Source: an uncultured Clostridia bacterium (lineage in GTDB: Bacteria > Bacillota > Clostridia > Oscillospirales > Ruminococcaceae). Taken from it: a stretch of DNA of 64,000 nucleotides. The notes beneath the pieces were generated by a model, which worked only from the letters and a program-made list of their open reading frames with translations, was not told the origin of the DNA and made no database searches. The stretch spans positions 1 through 64,000 of the forward strand of contig CAMDZD010000010.1 in the NCBI GenBank assembly GCA_945910815.1, in the 5' to 3' direction. The translations under genes and the position numbers were made by a program. This document shows, piece after piece, positions 1 to 8,021 of the stretch; position 1 is the stretch's first letter; each line of letters starts with the position of its first letter.

Positions 1-77
1 CCGCAAATGTCAGAAAAGAACATACCTATGATTGCGACTACACAGCCTATCGCAAGATATGTCCATACCTTTTTCAT
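1..77 (-). CDS. N-terminus of a small membrane protein (partial, runs off the left edge)
   Basis: An ATG at 77 reading leftward opens a frame that stays open to the window edge and gives about 25 residues, beginning MKKVWTYLAIGCVVAIIGMF. An AAGGAG ribosome site lies eight bases upstream and a strong promoter lies further upstream. The visible part is a short basic start followed by one hydrophobic segment, so it is either a single-span membrane protein or a signal peptide. Too little is visible to name a family. It is transcribed away from the IS element next to it. Confidence 0.6.
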   Translation of the reverse strand, partial: MKKVWTYLAIGCVVAIIGMFFSDIC

Positions 78-140
78 ACAATCACACTCCTTCATCAATT
101 CCCGATTTGTAAGGCTGTTACCTTACGTTTTATTATACAT

Positions 141-170
141 ATTATACCACACAGCAACTGATATTGTCAA
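141..170 (-). promoter_or_regulatory. Promoter for the leftmost gene
   Basis: Read on the minus strand there is a perfect -35 TTGACA (165-170), an 18-base spacer, and a perfect -10 TATAAT (141-146) preceded by TGG, which makes an extended -10. It points at the gene starting at 77. The -35 also forms half of a small inverted repeat with TTGACA at 177-182 on the plus strand. Confidence 0.7.
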
Positions 171-225
171 TATCCCTTGACACATTTTCCACCCAAAATT
201 CAAAACAAGTATGGAATCAGCTCTA

Positions 226-280
226 CGAAATGGAACAAATATACATGTAGCGTAGCGGAATGGATATTTGTTCCATTTCG
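226..280. repeat. 17-bp perfect inverted repeat next to the IS element
   Basis: CGAAATGGAACAAATAT at 226-242 is repeated as its exact reverse complement at 264-280, with a 21-base loop. It lies just beyond the 3' end of the transposase gene. It could be a terminator for the transposase, part of the IS end, or a separate palindromic repeat. There is no long T tract on either side, so a classical terminator is not clear. Confidence 0.75.
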
Positions 281-283
281 GGC

Positions 284-301
284 GCCGCCTGATCAGGCGG
301 C
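284..301. repeat. 18-bp perfect palindrome over the transposase stop codon
   Basis: GCCGCCTGATCAGGCGGC is a perfect 18-base palindrome. The transposase stop codon lies inside it. It is GC-rich in an otherwise AT-rich flank and is adjacent to the 17-bp inverted repeat, so the end of the element carries two nested symmetric sequences. Likely part of the element's own 3' signal; the function is inferred. Confidence 0.7.
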
Positions 302-1204
302 TAAAACGAGTGATTCATAGTACCTCTTTCGTTTTACAGCAGGCGGAAGTCCGCCGTTAGCCGAACATATCCTGCGGTTGTTCCAATAGCTCATATAATA
401 CCGCCAGATCATTGTTTTCAACTCGGCTACCGTATAATTTTCGGACTTTCTGTTCCTGCTATAAAACAGTTCTTCCTTCATTCTTGCCCACATACTCTCG
501 CATCGGGCGTTATCATGACATCTTCCGCCGGCACTGTTCATGCTCTGAACAAACCCGGCGTGTTTCAGTGCTTCTCTGTACTTTTCGCTTGTATACTGGC
601 TGCCTCTGTCGGAATGCAGAATGGCTCCCTTCAATTCGGGATACGACTTAACAGCATTTTTTACTGTTTCTACGCACAATTCTGTTTTCATATTGGTATC
701 CATTGATATTCCAAGTGGAGTAAGATCAAAACAGTCAAAGATCACCGATGTATAAAGCTTTCCGTCTTTTCCCTTGACCTCTGTAATGTCCGTTACACAC
801 TTCTCACAGGGCTTATCTGCCTTGAATTCACGTTTCAGCAGGTCATCCGATTTCATTGCTTCACGATCTGCCTTTGTAATACCGTTAGGCTTTCTCCTCG
901 GTCTGTGAGATATTCCTATTTCACGCATTACGCGATACACCGTACTTTCGCTGGGAACGCCCTCGCCATCGGGGTGCTTCAGCAAAAGTGCCTTATGCAT
1001 TCTTTCTCTGCCATATGTATCGTTGCACTCGTCTTCATCAATAATATCCATCATTTCAGCCGCCAGAGCTTCGTATTTCCAGGGCTTGTCACGATTTTTC
1101 AGATAATCGTAAAACCCCTGCCTTGTTACTTCAAGCACTCTGCAATAGAAAGCTATTTTTCCTCGCTCTGCTCCATCTTGGGTTTTCAGAGCAATGAACT
1201 TCAT
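293..1204 (-). CDS. IS3-family transposase OrfB (DDE integrase domain)
   Basis: This 303-residue protein is the catalytic half of an IS3-family transposase, which cuts and joins element ends. An HTH_21-type segment (about residues 45-110) is followed by an integrase core with the DDE residues visible: D139 in TDIT, D199 in HSDRGSQYTS and E236 in CHDNARCES. The ATG at 1204 overlaps the orfA stop, and orfB lies in the -1 frame relative to orfA, the usual arrangement for a programmed frameshift that makes the OrfAB transposase. The gene is full length and looks intact, but its partner orfA is truncated, so the copy is probably no longer self-mobile. The IS150-like group is the best guess. Confidence 0.93.
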   Translation of the reverse strand: MKFIALKTQDGAERGKIAFYCRVLEVTRQGFYDYLKNRDKPWKYEALAAEMMDIIDEDECNDTYGRERMHKALLLKHPDGEGVPSESTVYRVMREIGISHRPRRKPNGITKADREAMKSDDLLKREFKADKPCEKCVTDITEVKGKDGKLYTSVIFDCFDLTPLGISMDTNMKTELCVETVKNAVKSYPELKGAILHSDRGSQYTSEKYREALKHAGFVQSMNSAGGRCHDNARCESMWARMKEELFYSRNRKSENYTVAELKTMIWRYYMSYWNNRRICSANGGLPPAVKRKRYYESLVLAA

Positions 1205-1467
1205 TCTTTCTTTTTTGCAGACCTCTGACGGCTCGCTGCGAAAAAAGCGGTTGCCTCTGCAAGAAATTCATTTTCTTCCTCAAGCCGCTTGATTTCCTTT
1301 GCTTGTTCCTTGTTTGCCCGGCGAAGCTGCTGTAGCTCTTCTTCAAGCCTGGTAACATTGCTGTCGCTACGTTTTTCAAGATGCAGATTTCCTTTGCGTG
1401 CCTCCTTTACCCAGCCATACAGGGTATAGTAGGATATTCCCAACTCTTCACTTGCCTTTTGTAAAAG
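1201..1467 (-). pseudogene. IS3-family OrfA, 5'-truncated
   Basis: The frame reads from ASEELGISYYTLYGWVKEAR through a leucine-zipper-like coiled coil (LEEELQQLRRANKEQAKEI and on) to KKKE and a stop that overlaps orfB. This is the helix-turn-helix plus zipper of an IS3 OrfA, which binds the element ends. The frame is blocked by an in-frame TGA at 1468-1470 and has no ATG; only a TTG at 1443 could start it. Intact relatives have roughly 25 more residues before this point, so the N-terminus and the terminal repeat on that side are missing. The break lies only about 10 bases before the ribosome site of the phage tail gene. Confidence 0.85.
1210..1216 (-). promoter_or_regulatory. Programmed -1 frameshift site between orfA and orfB
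   Basis: On the minus strand the sequence AAAAAAG sits in the orfA frame as GCA AAA AAG, a canonical A-AAA-AAG slippery heptamer, nine codon-bases before the orfA stop and the overlapping orfB start. IS3-family elements use this signal to make the OrfAB fusion. The position and frames fit exactly. Confidence 0.8.
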
Positions 1468-1492
1468 TCAACCAAGAAAGGAGTGATTTCCG

Positions 1493-2344
1493 TTGTTCTA
1501 CACTCTAACCCTCGAAAACGAAACCGGTCAGCAAATCGACCTGTCCAGAACAGCAAACAGGTTCATGTTCTCAAAGATTGAAGGGCTGAATCCGCCTGCC
1601 GGAACAGTCAGCACATCAAGCTATGCCGGAATGGACGGTTCCTATCTGAACAATGCCTTCATCGAAAAGCGAAACGTGGTCATTCCTTTTGAAATGCGTG
1701 GCTTTGATGTGGAGAAACGCAGGCATGAGCTGTACCAAGTGGTCAAGCCGTCACGATACATCAAAATATACTACTCCACAAAAAACATCTCTGTGTATGC
1801 CGAGGGTATTGTGGAAACCTGTGAAATGGAGAACTTTGAAATGCTGACCAAAGGGCAGATATCTATTCTCTGTCCCGATATTTACTGGTATTCCACAGAA
1901 ACCCAGATTGCGGAATATTCCAAAATCCGTGGTGCTTTTCATTTCATCTTCCCTGATAACGATGAGCCGTTTCCCATTGGTCAATACAGCACACAAAACA
2001 TCATGACCATTGTCAATGATGGTGATGAGGTGGGGTTTACCCTTGAAATCAGCGGAGGACCCGCAAAGAATCCGACCATTTACAATGCTTTGACGGACGA
2101 ATATATGCAGATATTCGGCGATATCAAAGATGGCGATATCATCACCATAACCACAAAAACAGGCAATAAAACTGTTACGCTGGAACGTGAGGGCGTTGCC
2201 ACAAACATCATCAATCGGCTTGTTTCGGGTTCCACTTGGCTGACATTAAAGCAGGGAGAGAACCAATTCTATGTCCGTGCGTCTGAGGGACTGTCAAGCC
2301 TGAAAGTCCGTCTGATACACCGCAATGCGTATTTAGGAGTGTGA
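1493..2344 (+). CDS. Phage distal tail protein (Dit / siphovirus tail component)
   Basis: The 283-residue product resembles the distal tail proteins that form the hexameric ring joining the tail tube to the baseplate of siphoviruses. The N-terminal half shows the typical opening (FYTLTLENETGQQIDLS) and the central stretch PFEMRGFDVEKRRHELY seen in Gram-positive phage Dit proteins; the C-terminal half resembles the galectin-like domain. The start is a TTG seven bases after AAAGGAG; no in-frame ATG fits. The gene begins about 25 bases from the break with the IS element, so its own upstream partners (tape measure) have been lost. It is followed after three bases by the tail hub gene. Confidence 0.85.
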   Translation: MFYTLTLENETGQQIDLSRTANRFMFSKIEGLNPPAGTVSTSSYAGMDGSYLNNAFIEKRNVVIPFEMRGFDVEKRRHELYQVVKPSRYIKIYYSTKNISVYAEGIVETCEMENFEMLTKGQISILCPDIYWYSTETQIAEYSKIRGAFHFIFPDNDEPFPIGQYSTQNIMTIVNDGDEVGFTLEISGGPAKNPTIYNALTDEYMQIFGDIKDGDIITITTKTGNKTVTLEREGVATNIINRLVSGSTWLTLKQGENQFYVRASEGLSSLKVRLIHRNAYLGV

Positions 2345-2347
2345 TTT

Positions 2348-3460
2348 ATGCAGATTGAAATATACAACATGATTCCGGCTGATGACAAACTCTCCATAAC
2401 ACTGGAGGCTGTGTGTGACAGCTTTTCCTCGCTGCTCTGGGATATTGAATACTATGCCTGTGGTGTGTTTGAAGTGTACATTGCGGCATCTCCGAAAAAT
2501 ATTGAAATCTTCCGGACAGGCAGAATTGTGGGTCGTGATGATGATAAGGAGCATTACGGTCTGATTGAATCGGTACAGCTGGAAACAGACGCAGAGGACG
2601 GCGACTATCTCATTGTGAGTGGTCGCTTTTTAATGTGCCTTCTGGAGAGAAGAATCATTTATCCTACATTCAACTTTACAAAGAAAGTTTCATACGCACA
2701 GATCGTGAATAATGTGGTGCAGTATAACGCCTGCAGAACAGGTGCGAGAAAGATTCCGGGGCTTTCGATTGGTGATTCGTCCGGTTCTTGCTGGAATCAG
2801 AACACCAAACTGCAAATCAGCTACGATAACCTTATGAAATGGGTGTACACCATCTGCGAGAAGATTGGTGGTACTGCAAATGTACGACTTTCCAAGACGA
2901 CCGATGAACAGTATGAAATGCTGCTGGAATTGTCAGAGGGTATTGATAGAAGTATTCTTCAGTCTGAAAATCCCCATATTGTATTCTCAGACGGATACAA
3001 CAATCTGCTTTCTTTTTCCTATTCCACAGATATTTCCGTGCAAAGGAACTACGCCTACATATTGGGAAAAGGCGAAGGAGAAGAGAGAAAACGTACCACA
3101 TATTTTGACGGTGATGAGCCGGAACATCTTGACCGCTATGAGGTGTACGTGGACGCAAAGGATATGGCGGACGAAGAACAGGAAGACGGCACAGCCAAAC
3201 CAATCCCAGATGCAGAATACATCAACCTTTTACAGGAAAAAGGCAAGGAGAGCATGGTGCAGCCACTTGTGGTTTCTGAATCCCAGATTGCGGTACAGTC
3301 TACGCAGTTTCAGTATAACAAGGACTATTTTGTTGGCGATTTTGTTACCGTGGAACACCGCAGATTTGGTCTGCGGCAGAATAAAATACAGCTGATCGGT
3401 ATGATTGAGAGTTTCGACCAGAACGGCAGAAATCTCACACCCACATTCAAGGAGGTATGA
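2348..3460 (+). CDS. Phage tail hub / Gp37-like tail protein
   Basis: The 370-residue product matches the pattern of the ReqiPepy6 Gp37-like proteins of siphoviruses, which occupy the Tal (tail hub) position directly after Dit. The recognisable features are the opening MQIEIYNMIPADDKLSITLE, a central GRFLMCLLERRIIYPTFNF segment and a C-terminal portion GDFVTVEHRRFGLRQNKIQLIGM that forms the last barrel. No peptidase or lysozyme domain is visible, so it is probably purely structural. It starts four bases after the dit stop and its own stop overlaps the upstream ATG of the next gene. Confidence 0.8.
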   Translation: MQIEIYNMIPADDKLSITLEAVCDSFSSLLWDIEYYACGVFEVYIAASPKNIEIFRTGRIVGRDDDKEHYGLIESVQLETDAEDGDYLIVSGRFLMCLLERRIIYPTFNFTKKVSYAQIVNNVVQYNACRTGARKIPGLSIGDSSGSCWNQNTKLQISYDNLMKWVYTICEKIGGTANVRLSKTTDEQYEMLLELSEGIDRSILQSENPHIVFSDGYNNLLSFSYSTDISVQRNYAYILGKGEGEERKRTTYFDGDEPEHLDRYEVYVDAKDMADEEQEDGTAKPIPDAEYINLLQEKGKESMVQPLVVSESQIAVQSTQFQYNKDYFVGDFVTVEHRRFGLRQNKIQLIGMIESFDQNGRNLTPTFKEV

Positions 3461-3462
3461 CC

Positions 3463-4848
3463 ATGGCATTTTCATATGGATTTTTCAACGCAAAGAATCT
3501 CGACAGAACCTATACTGCCGAGAATTTCTGTGACTATCTTGGCAGTATCATCTGCAACGGCATTCAGGATAACTACGGTCAGTGTTTCAAACTGACAGCA
3601 AACAAGCTAAAGCTGAACATCGGCAGCGGTAAGGCATGGATAAACGGACATTACTTTCTTTCCGATACGCCGTATACTTACGACCTTTCAGGCTATGTGA
3701 ATGAATCTCTGGGCAGATATTTATCAGTGGGTATCTGCTGTAATACCGGCGAAAACTACCGTAAGATAGAGTTTGAAATCCTGTCCGGTACGCCTGCCAC
3801 ATCGCCGTCAATTCCAAGATTCAAGGATACAGAAACCAAAACATATCTCACCCTTTGTGCTGTCAGGATTGATGCAGGTGCGGCAGAAATTAAAATAACG
3901 GATTATCGGGATAATACAACATACTGCGGTTATGTCCGCTGTATTCTTGGTAAATGTAAGGTCACGGATATGATGTCGCAGCTTTCGGAGATTACGGCAC
4001 AGATGAAGGATTACAACTCAACCATTCTTCAGCTTTCCAATCAGGTGGCAGAACTTGCAACAAAGGTTGACGAAATGACCGGAGATGTGGTTTCAGTGGG
4101 CAAATGCGGTGCTGATATCAACTACGTTCTCTACTCTGACGGCAGACTGATTCTCAAAGGCACGGGGGCAATGTATGATTATGTGGGTGCATATGAAACA
4201 AGCGGAAACAAATCTCCGTTCTGCGAAAATGATAACATCACCTCTGTTATCATCTCAGAGGGCATCACAACGGCTGGTGAATATGCTTTCCAATACTGCA
4301 ACAATCTGAAAACAGCCGCTCTTCCGACAACGCTCAAAACCATCAAGCGAAATAGTTTCATACCGCACATTGATGAATATCTGGTTCATCAGAATCTTTA
4401 CGGACTGACTGAAATTACAATTCCGTCTAAGGTGACTGAGATAGCAAAGTCTGCCTTTGCAGGTACAGCCATCAAATCCCTTACCATTCCCGCATCTGTG
4501 ACAACAGTCGGTGAACAGGCGTTTGGAGAATGTCAGAAGCTTGAAACCGTTCGCTACAGCGGTAAGGTCATCGGTGACAGAATGTTTGTACGCTGTATCA
4601 AGCTGAAGAATTTCACAATCACCAAAAGCACAACAGAACTCATCGGCGGCTGTTTCAACTACTGTGAAAGTCTCACGCAAATTACCTATGAGGGCAGTCT
4701 TGCTGAATGGGACGCTGTGAAAAAGAACACCAACTGGGACGGCCATTCAAGCAGTACAGTAGATAGTCCGCTTGTCAGGATTCAGTGCCTGGACGGATAT
4801 ATGGAATATGATGCAGATGCGAAAACGTGGAAGGAAGTGAAGGCATGA
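3463..4848 (+). CDS. Phage baseplate/fibre protein with BspA-like leucine-rich repeats
   Basis: The 461-residue product has three parts. The N-terminal 165 residues are a phage tail-attachment type domain (FFNAKNLDRTYTAENFCDYL). A short coiled coil follows (about 165-205, SQLSEITAQMKDYNSTILQL). The remainder is a run of BspA-type leucine-rich repeats (LRR_5), recognisable as recurring ITIPSKVTEIAKSAFAGT and LTIPASVTTVGEQAFGEC units. Such repeats bind proteins or surfaces, so this is a candidate receptor-binding protein. The start at 3463 is chosen because AAGGAGG at 3450-3456 is six bases away; the earlier ATG at 3457 has no room for it. Confidence 0.8.
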   Translation: MAFSYGFFNAKNLDRTYTAENFCDYLGSIICNGIQDNYGQCFKLTANKLKLNIGSGKAWINGHYFLSDTPYTYDLSGYVNESLGRYLSVGICCNTGENYRKIEFEILSGTPATSPSIPRFKDTETKTYLTLCAVRIDAGAAEIKITDYRDNTTYCGYVRCILGKCKVTDMMSQLSEITAQMKDYNSTILQLSNQVAELATKVDEMTGDVVSVGKCGADINYVLYSDGRLILKGTGAMYDYVGAYETSGNKSPFCENDNITSVIISEGITTAGEYAFQYCNNLKTAALPTTLKTIKRNSFIPHIDEYLVHQNLYGLTEITIPSKVTEIAKSAFAGTAIKSLTIPASVTTVGEQAFGECQKLETVRYSGKVIGDRMFVRCIKLKNFTITKSTTELIGGCFNYCESLTQITYEGSLAEWDAVKKNTNWDGHSSSTVDSPLVRIQCLDGYMEYDADAKTWKEVKA

Positions 4849-6458
4849 TAAAATTTCTTGTAAAGGGACAGAATATCGAAACACTGGAGCATGAGATGAT
4901 TGCAGCCAATCAGATTGCTTTTGTAAAGATACACTTTGTATTTGATAACAGCTGGAAACCGCTGCATAAGGTGGTACAGTTTACTCAGGACGAGTTCACC
5001 TACAACAGAGTTCTTGGCTTTGATGAGACAAGCTGTCTGCTGCCGGCAGAACTCGCTGCTGGTGCTGTGAAAATGTCTCTTTTCGGTTATGATGCAGAAT
5101 CATCGGAAACTGTCAGGGCAACAACGGTTGTGAAAACGCTGCATATCAGACCGTCTGGTTTTGACGGTGAGAGCAGCAATGTACCGCCAACGCCTGACCT
5201 TTATCAGCAGTTGCTTCAAAAGATAAGTGAAAAGGGAGCTGACGGCAAGTCGGCATTTGAAATTGCTGTAGAGAATGGCTTTGTTGGTACAGAAGCTGAA
5301 TGGCTTGAGAGCTTAAAAGGTAAAGACGGTACTGACGGACAACCTGGCAAAGATGGAATTGACGGGACAAATGGTCAGGACGGTAAAGATGGAATTGATG
5401 GAAAATCTGCATATGAAATTGCCATTGCAAACGGCTATTTTGGCACAGAAGCTGAGTGGCTTGAAAGCCTAAGAGGTTCTGACGGAAAAGACGGTATTGA
5501 CGGACAGCCAGGAAAAGATGGAATTGACGGGACAAATGGACAGGACGGTAAAGATGGAATTGATGGAAAATCTGCATATGAAATTGCCATTGCAAATGGC
5601 TTTTTTGGAACAGAATCTGAATGGCTTGAGAGCCTGAAAGGTTCTGACGGAAAAGACGGTACTGACGGACAGCCCGGAAAAGATGGAGTTGACGGAAAAG
5701 ACGGCGTCACGCCTGATATGTCGGATTATCCGAATAAAGCAGATTTTGAGGAACTGCAGCAGAAAATACAGTCTCTGCAGGATAGCACTATGGACTACAT
5801 CATGGGACTTACAAGCAGATGTGATTCGTTTGATGCCGACACTCAGCAACTGAGAGATTCCGTGCAGTTTGATTTTCAGACAAAGGAAGAAGAAATCCTT
5901 GCTCTTGAAACCAGAATTATCGCTCTTGAAAGCCGCTCCGGTATCGAATACATCACAGTCTTTTCTTCCGGCAGTGATGCTTTGCAGATATATGGTGAGA
6001 GCGTCTACACCTATTACAACGATGGTTACCGCTCACTTGCGGGATTTGCAGAAAGCTATCCCCATTTCTGCTGTGCAGAGAATGACTATGCTTTGTACTT
6101 CAATCAGTCGGATTTCAGCTGGGCAGGAACTGTATTTGTGCTTTGCCTGACGCCTGTTGCTCTCACTTCTTCCATGAATCTGATTCTCAGCTATACAGTC
6201 GGTGCATCACAGGACGCTGAATTTTATCTGGTGAAGAAAACCGACAAAACAGGGGCTGAACTTGCTCAGTATATTTATGAGGAAATACAGGCAGGAAATG
6301 CAGAAACTTTACAATTCAAATGGCTTTATTCCGATACATATATTTCCGTAATGCAGTCATTGGAAAATGTACCGGATGGAGAATATTATCTTGCCTTCAA
6401 AGGCACATCGGACAATTCACATCCGATGGTAAAATCAATCAAATTTTTGAAAGGATGA
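4845..6458 (+). CDS. Collagen-like phage tail fibre protein
   Basis: The 537-residue product has an N-terminal 110-residue barrel-like baseplate domain, then three copies of a module that pairs a GKSAYEIAIANG-type stretch (continuing GTEAEWLESLKG) with collagen G-x-y triplets such as GKDGIDGQPGKDG (about residues 132-285). A coiled coil (about 300-365) and a 175-residue C-terminal domain without a recognised family follow. Such fibres are trimeric; the C-terminal domain is the probable receptor contact. ATG 4845 overlaps the stop of the previous gene as ATGA, so the two fibre genes are translationally coupled. Confidence 0.85.
   Translation: MIKFLVKGQNIETLEHEMIAANQIAFVKIHFVFDNSWKPLHKVVQFTQDEFTYNRVLGFDETSCLLPAELAAGAVKMSLFGYDAESSETVRATTVVKTLHIRPSGFDGESSNVPPTPDLYQQLLQKISEKGADGKSAFEIAVENGFVGTEAEWLESLKGKDGTDGQPGKDGIDGTNGQDGKDGIDGKSAYEIAIANGYFGTEAEWLESLRGSDGKDGIDGQPGKDGIDGTNGQDGKDGIDGKSAYEIAIANGFFGTESEWLESLKGSDGKDGTDGQPGKDGVDGKDGVTPDMSDYPNKADFEELQQKIQSLQDSTMDYIMGLTSRCDSFDADTQQLRDSVQFDFQTKEEEILALETRIIALESRSGIEYITVFSSGSDALQIYGESVYTYYNDGYRSLAGFAESYPHFCCAENDYALYFNQSDFSWAGTVFVLCLTPVALTSSMNLILSYTVGASQDAEFYLVKKTDKTGAELAQYIYEEIQAGNAETLQFKWLYSDTYISVMQSLENVPDGEYYLAFKGTSDNSHPMVKSIKFLKG
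5242..5706 (+). repeat. In-frame tandem repeats in the collagen-like fibre gene
   Basis: Three near-identical units begin around 5242, 5396 and 5561, a period of roughly 155-165 bases. Each encodes the GKSA(Y/F)EIA motif, a GTE(A/S)EWLESL motif and then G-x-y triplets. The second and third units share long identical stretches, which allows recombination between them to change fibre length. The antisense frames over this block are also open, an artefact of the triplet repeat. Confidence 0.85.
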
Positions 6459-6464
6459 TGTTTT

Positions 6465-6926
6465 ATGAAGGAATGGCTTTGTACAATTGCAGGCATTGTG
6501 GGCGGATTTATTGCCACTCTGTTTGGCGGATGGGATTCTGCACTTGCAACACTTGTAGTGTTCATGGGTATCGATTTTGCAACGGGTCTCGTCACTGCTG
6601 CTATGGGAAAATCCAAACACAGCAAAAGCGGAGCACTCAACAGTAAAGCAGGCTGGATTGGTCTTGCGAAAAAGTTCTGTATTCTGCTGATGGTTGTGGT
6701 TGGCGTTAGAATTGATATTCTCATCGGCACGAACTACATACGTGACGCAGTCTGCATCAGCTTTTGTCTGAATGAGCTGCTGTCTATTGTAGAAAATACC
6801 ACACTAATGGGCGTACCCTATCCACCGGTATTCAAAAAAGCAATTGATGTTCTGCAAACCAAGGTTGGCAGAATGGAAGAAACAACTGACAAGGAGGATT
6901 TTGATCATGGCAATTCTGAAACCTGA
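6465..6926 (+). CDS. Phage holin (TcdE / toxin-secretion holin type)
   Basis: The 153-residue product has two to three hydrophobic segments (about residues 7-45 and 70-90) and the family signature FMGIDFATGLVTAAMGKSK followed by SKAGWIGLAKK. Holins of this family accumulate in the membrane and release the endolysin at the end of the lytic cycle. It starts six bases after the fibre gene and its last 20 bases overlap the amidase start, the usual holin-endolysin pair. The C-terminal tail is charged and probably cytoplasmic. Confidence 0.9.
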   Translation: MKEWLCTIAGIVGGFIATLFGGWDSALATLVVFMGIDFATGLVTAAMGKSKHSKSGALNSKAGWIGLAKKFCILLMVVVGVRIDILIGTNYIRDAVCISFCLNELLSIVENTTLMGVPYPPVFKKAIDVLQTKVGRMEETTDKEDFDHGNSET

Positions 6927-7902
6927 TAACACAACAACTCTTTGCGGTGTAACTGTCAATGAGTATTTACTTACCAAGCACAATCCAAACCACATCGATA
7001 TGCCCTCCGTTTCTATGGAGGGCAAAGTTATCGGCGTGACTGTTCACAACACAGAATGGATTTCGGTGGCAAGTGGGACAACCCCTGCGGAACAGTACAC
7101 CAGAGCAACTTACAATGGCAATATGAAAGATGTCCGTGTTCACTATTACGTGGACAACACCTGTGCGTGGCAGAATCTGCCTCTCAACTTAAGTGGCTGG
7201 CACGCCGCTGACGGCAGCGGAAACGGCAACCGCAGAACCATCGCCATTGAGTGTATTATGTCTTCTGCATACAACGATAAGGACAAGAAGTCGGAGGATA
7301 ATTGTGCCAGGCTTGCGGCAGCACTTTTGAAAAAGTACAACCTGGACATCAATCACCTCTACACCCATACCCACTGGCTGAATGTCCGTGACGGAAAGTC
7401 AGGAAGTGTGGACTATCTCAATACGGCGAAGAATTCTTACAAAAACTGTCCTGCCTACATTCTGCCTCATTGGGCGGAATTTAAGAAGAAAGTTGAATCT
7501 TATCTGAACGCTGGTTCTACGTCTTCACCGTCAACAGAAAAGCAACTTTACAGAGTAAGAAAGACATGGGCTGACGCTAAGAGCCAGATTGGAGCATATT
7601 CTTCTCTGGAGAATGCAAAGAAAGCCTGCAAGGCGGGTTACAGCGTTTTTGATAATTCAGGAAACGTGGTATACACCGCCGCCGAAAAGACATATGCAAA
7701 AGGTACGAAAATCACGCTGAACAATGTCACTTTGTATTCGTCAAGTACAGCCAAGACCGGGACAAAGAAATCCGGTACATACTATTTCTATGATGGACAA
7801 GTGGTAAATAGCAGAATGCGTATTACAAATTCTGCTTCAAACTGCGGAAAAACGCCTGCCGGTTCCTATGTCACCGGTTGGGTGAACAAGGCTGACATTT
7901 GA
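6907..7902 (+). CDS. Phage endolysin, N-acetylmuramoyl-L-alanine amidase
   Basis: The 331-residue enzyme cleaves the bond between muramic acid and the peptide stem. An amidase_2/PGRP domain fills about residues 30-190: VTVHNTEW carries the first zinc histidine, HYYVDNTCAWQNLP and WHAADGSGNGNRRTIAIE the active-site strands, and THTHWLN the second histidine, with KNCPAYI closing the domain. The C-terminal 120 residues include a SPOR-like stretch (LYRVRKTWADAKSQIGAY) and a wall-binding-like end (TYAKGTKITL to GYVTGWVNKADI region). ATG 6907 has AAGGAGG eleven bases upstream and overlaps the holin gene. A strong terminator follows directly. Confidence 0.9.
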   Translation: MAILKPDNTTTLCGVTVNEYLLTKHNPNHIDMPSVSMEGKVIGVTVHNTEWISVASGTTPAEQYTRATYNGNMKDVRVHYYVDNTCAWQNLPLNLSGWHAADGSGNGNRRTIAIECIMSSAYNDKDKKSEDNCARLAAALLKKYNLDINHLYTHTHWLNVRDGKSGSVDYLNTAKNSYKNCPAYILPHWAEFKKKVESYLNAGSTSSPSTEKQLYRVRKTWADAKSQIGAYSSLENAKKACKAGYSVFDNSGNVVYTAAEKTYAKGTKITLNNVTLYSSSTAKTGTKKSGTYYFYDGQVVNSRMRITNSASNCGKTPAGSYVTGWVNKADI

Positions 7903-7909
7903 TAACGAT

Positions 7910-7955
7910 CCCCACGAGATATGATTTTTTCATATTTCGTGGGGATTTTTTGTTT
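7910..7955 (+). terminator. Terminator after the phage lysis module
   Basis: CCCCACGA followed by a near-complementary GATATGA, a short T loop and TCATAT-TTCGTGGGG form a long hairpin followed by ATTTTTTG. It ends the tail-lysis transcript eight bases after the amidase stop and separates it from the recombinase cassette. Confidence 0.85.
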
Positions 7956-8021
7956 AGGGGTTAATTTTCAGCTGTTTTTTCTTCTATTAGTATAAGAAGT
8001 AATTTTGCAGGAGGACTACAT

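Noticed and set aside
5242..5706. Regular repeats that could be taken for a CRISPR array
   Set aside because: The units are in frame inside a coding sequence, vary between copies and have no unique spacers or cas genes.
5146..5849. Several long open frames antisense to the collagen-like fibre gene
   Set aside because: They come from the G-x-y triplet repeat, which leaves the reverse frames open. The encoded proteins are serine- and phenylalanine-rich repeats with no ribosome site.
1493..7955. Tailocin or phage-tail-like bacteriocin
   Set aside because: The proteins are siphovirus-type, and sheath, tube, tape-measure and regulatory genes are absent, so a functional particle is not supported.
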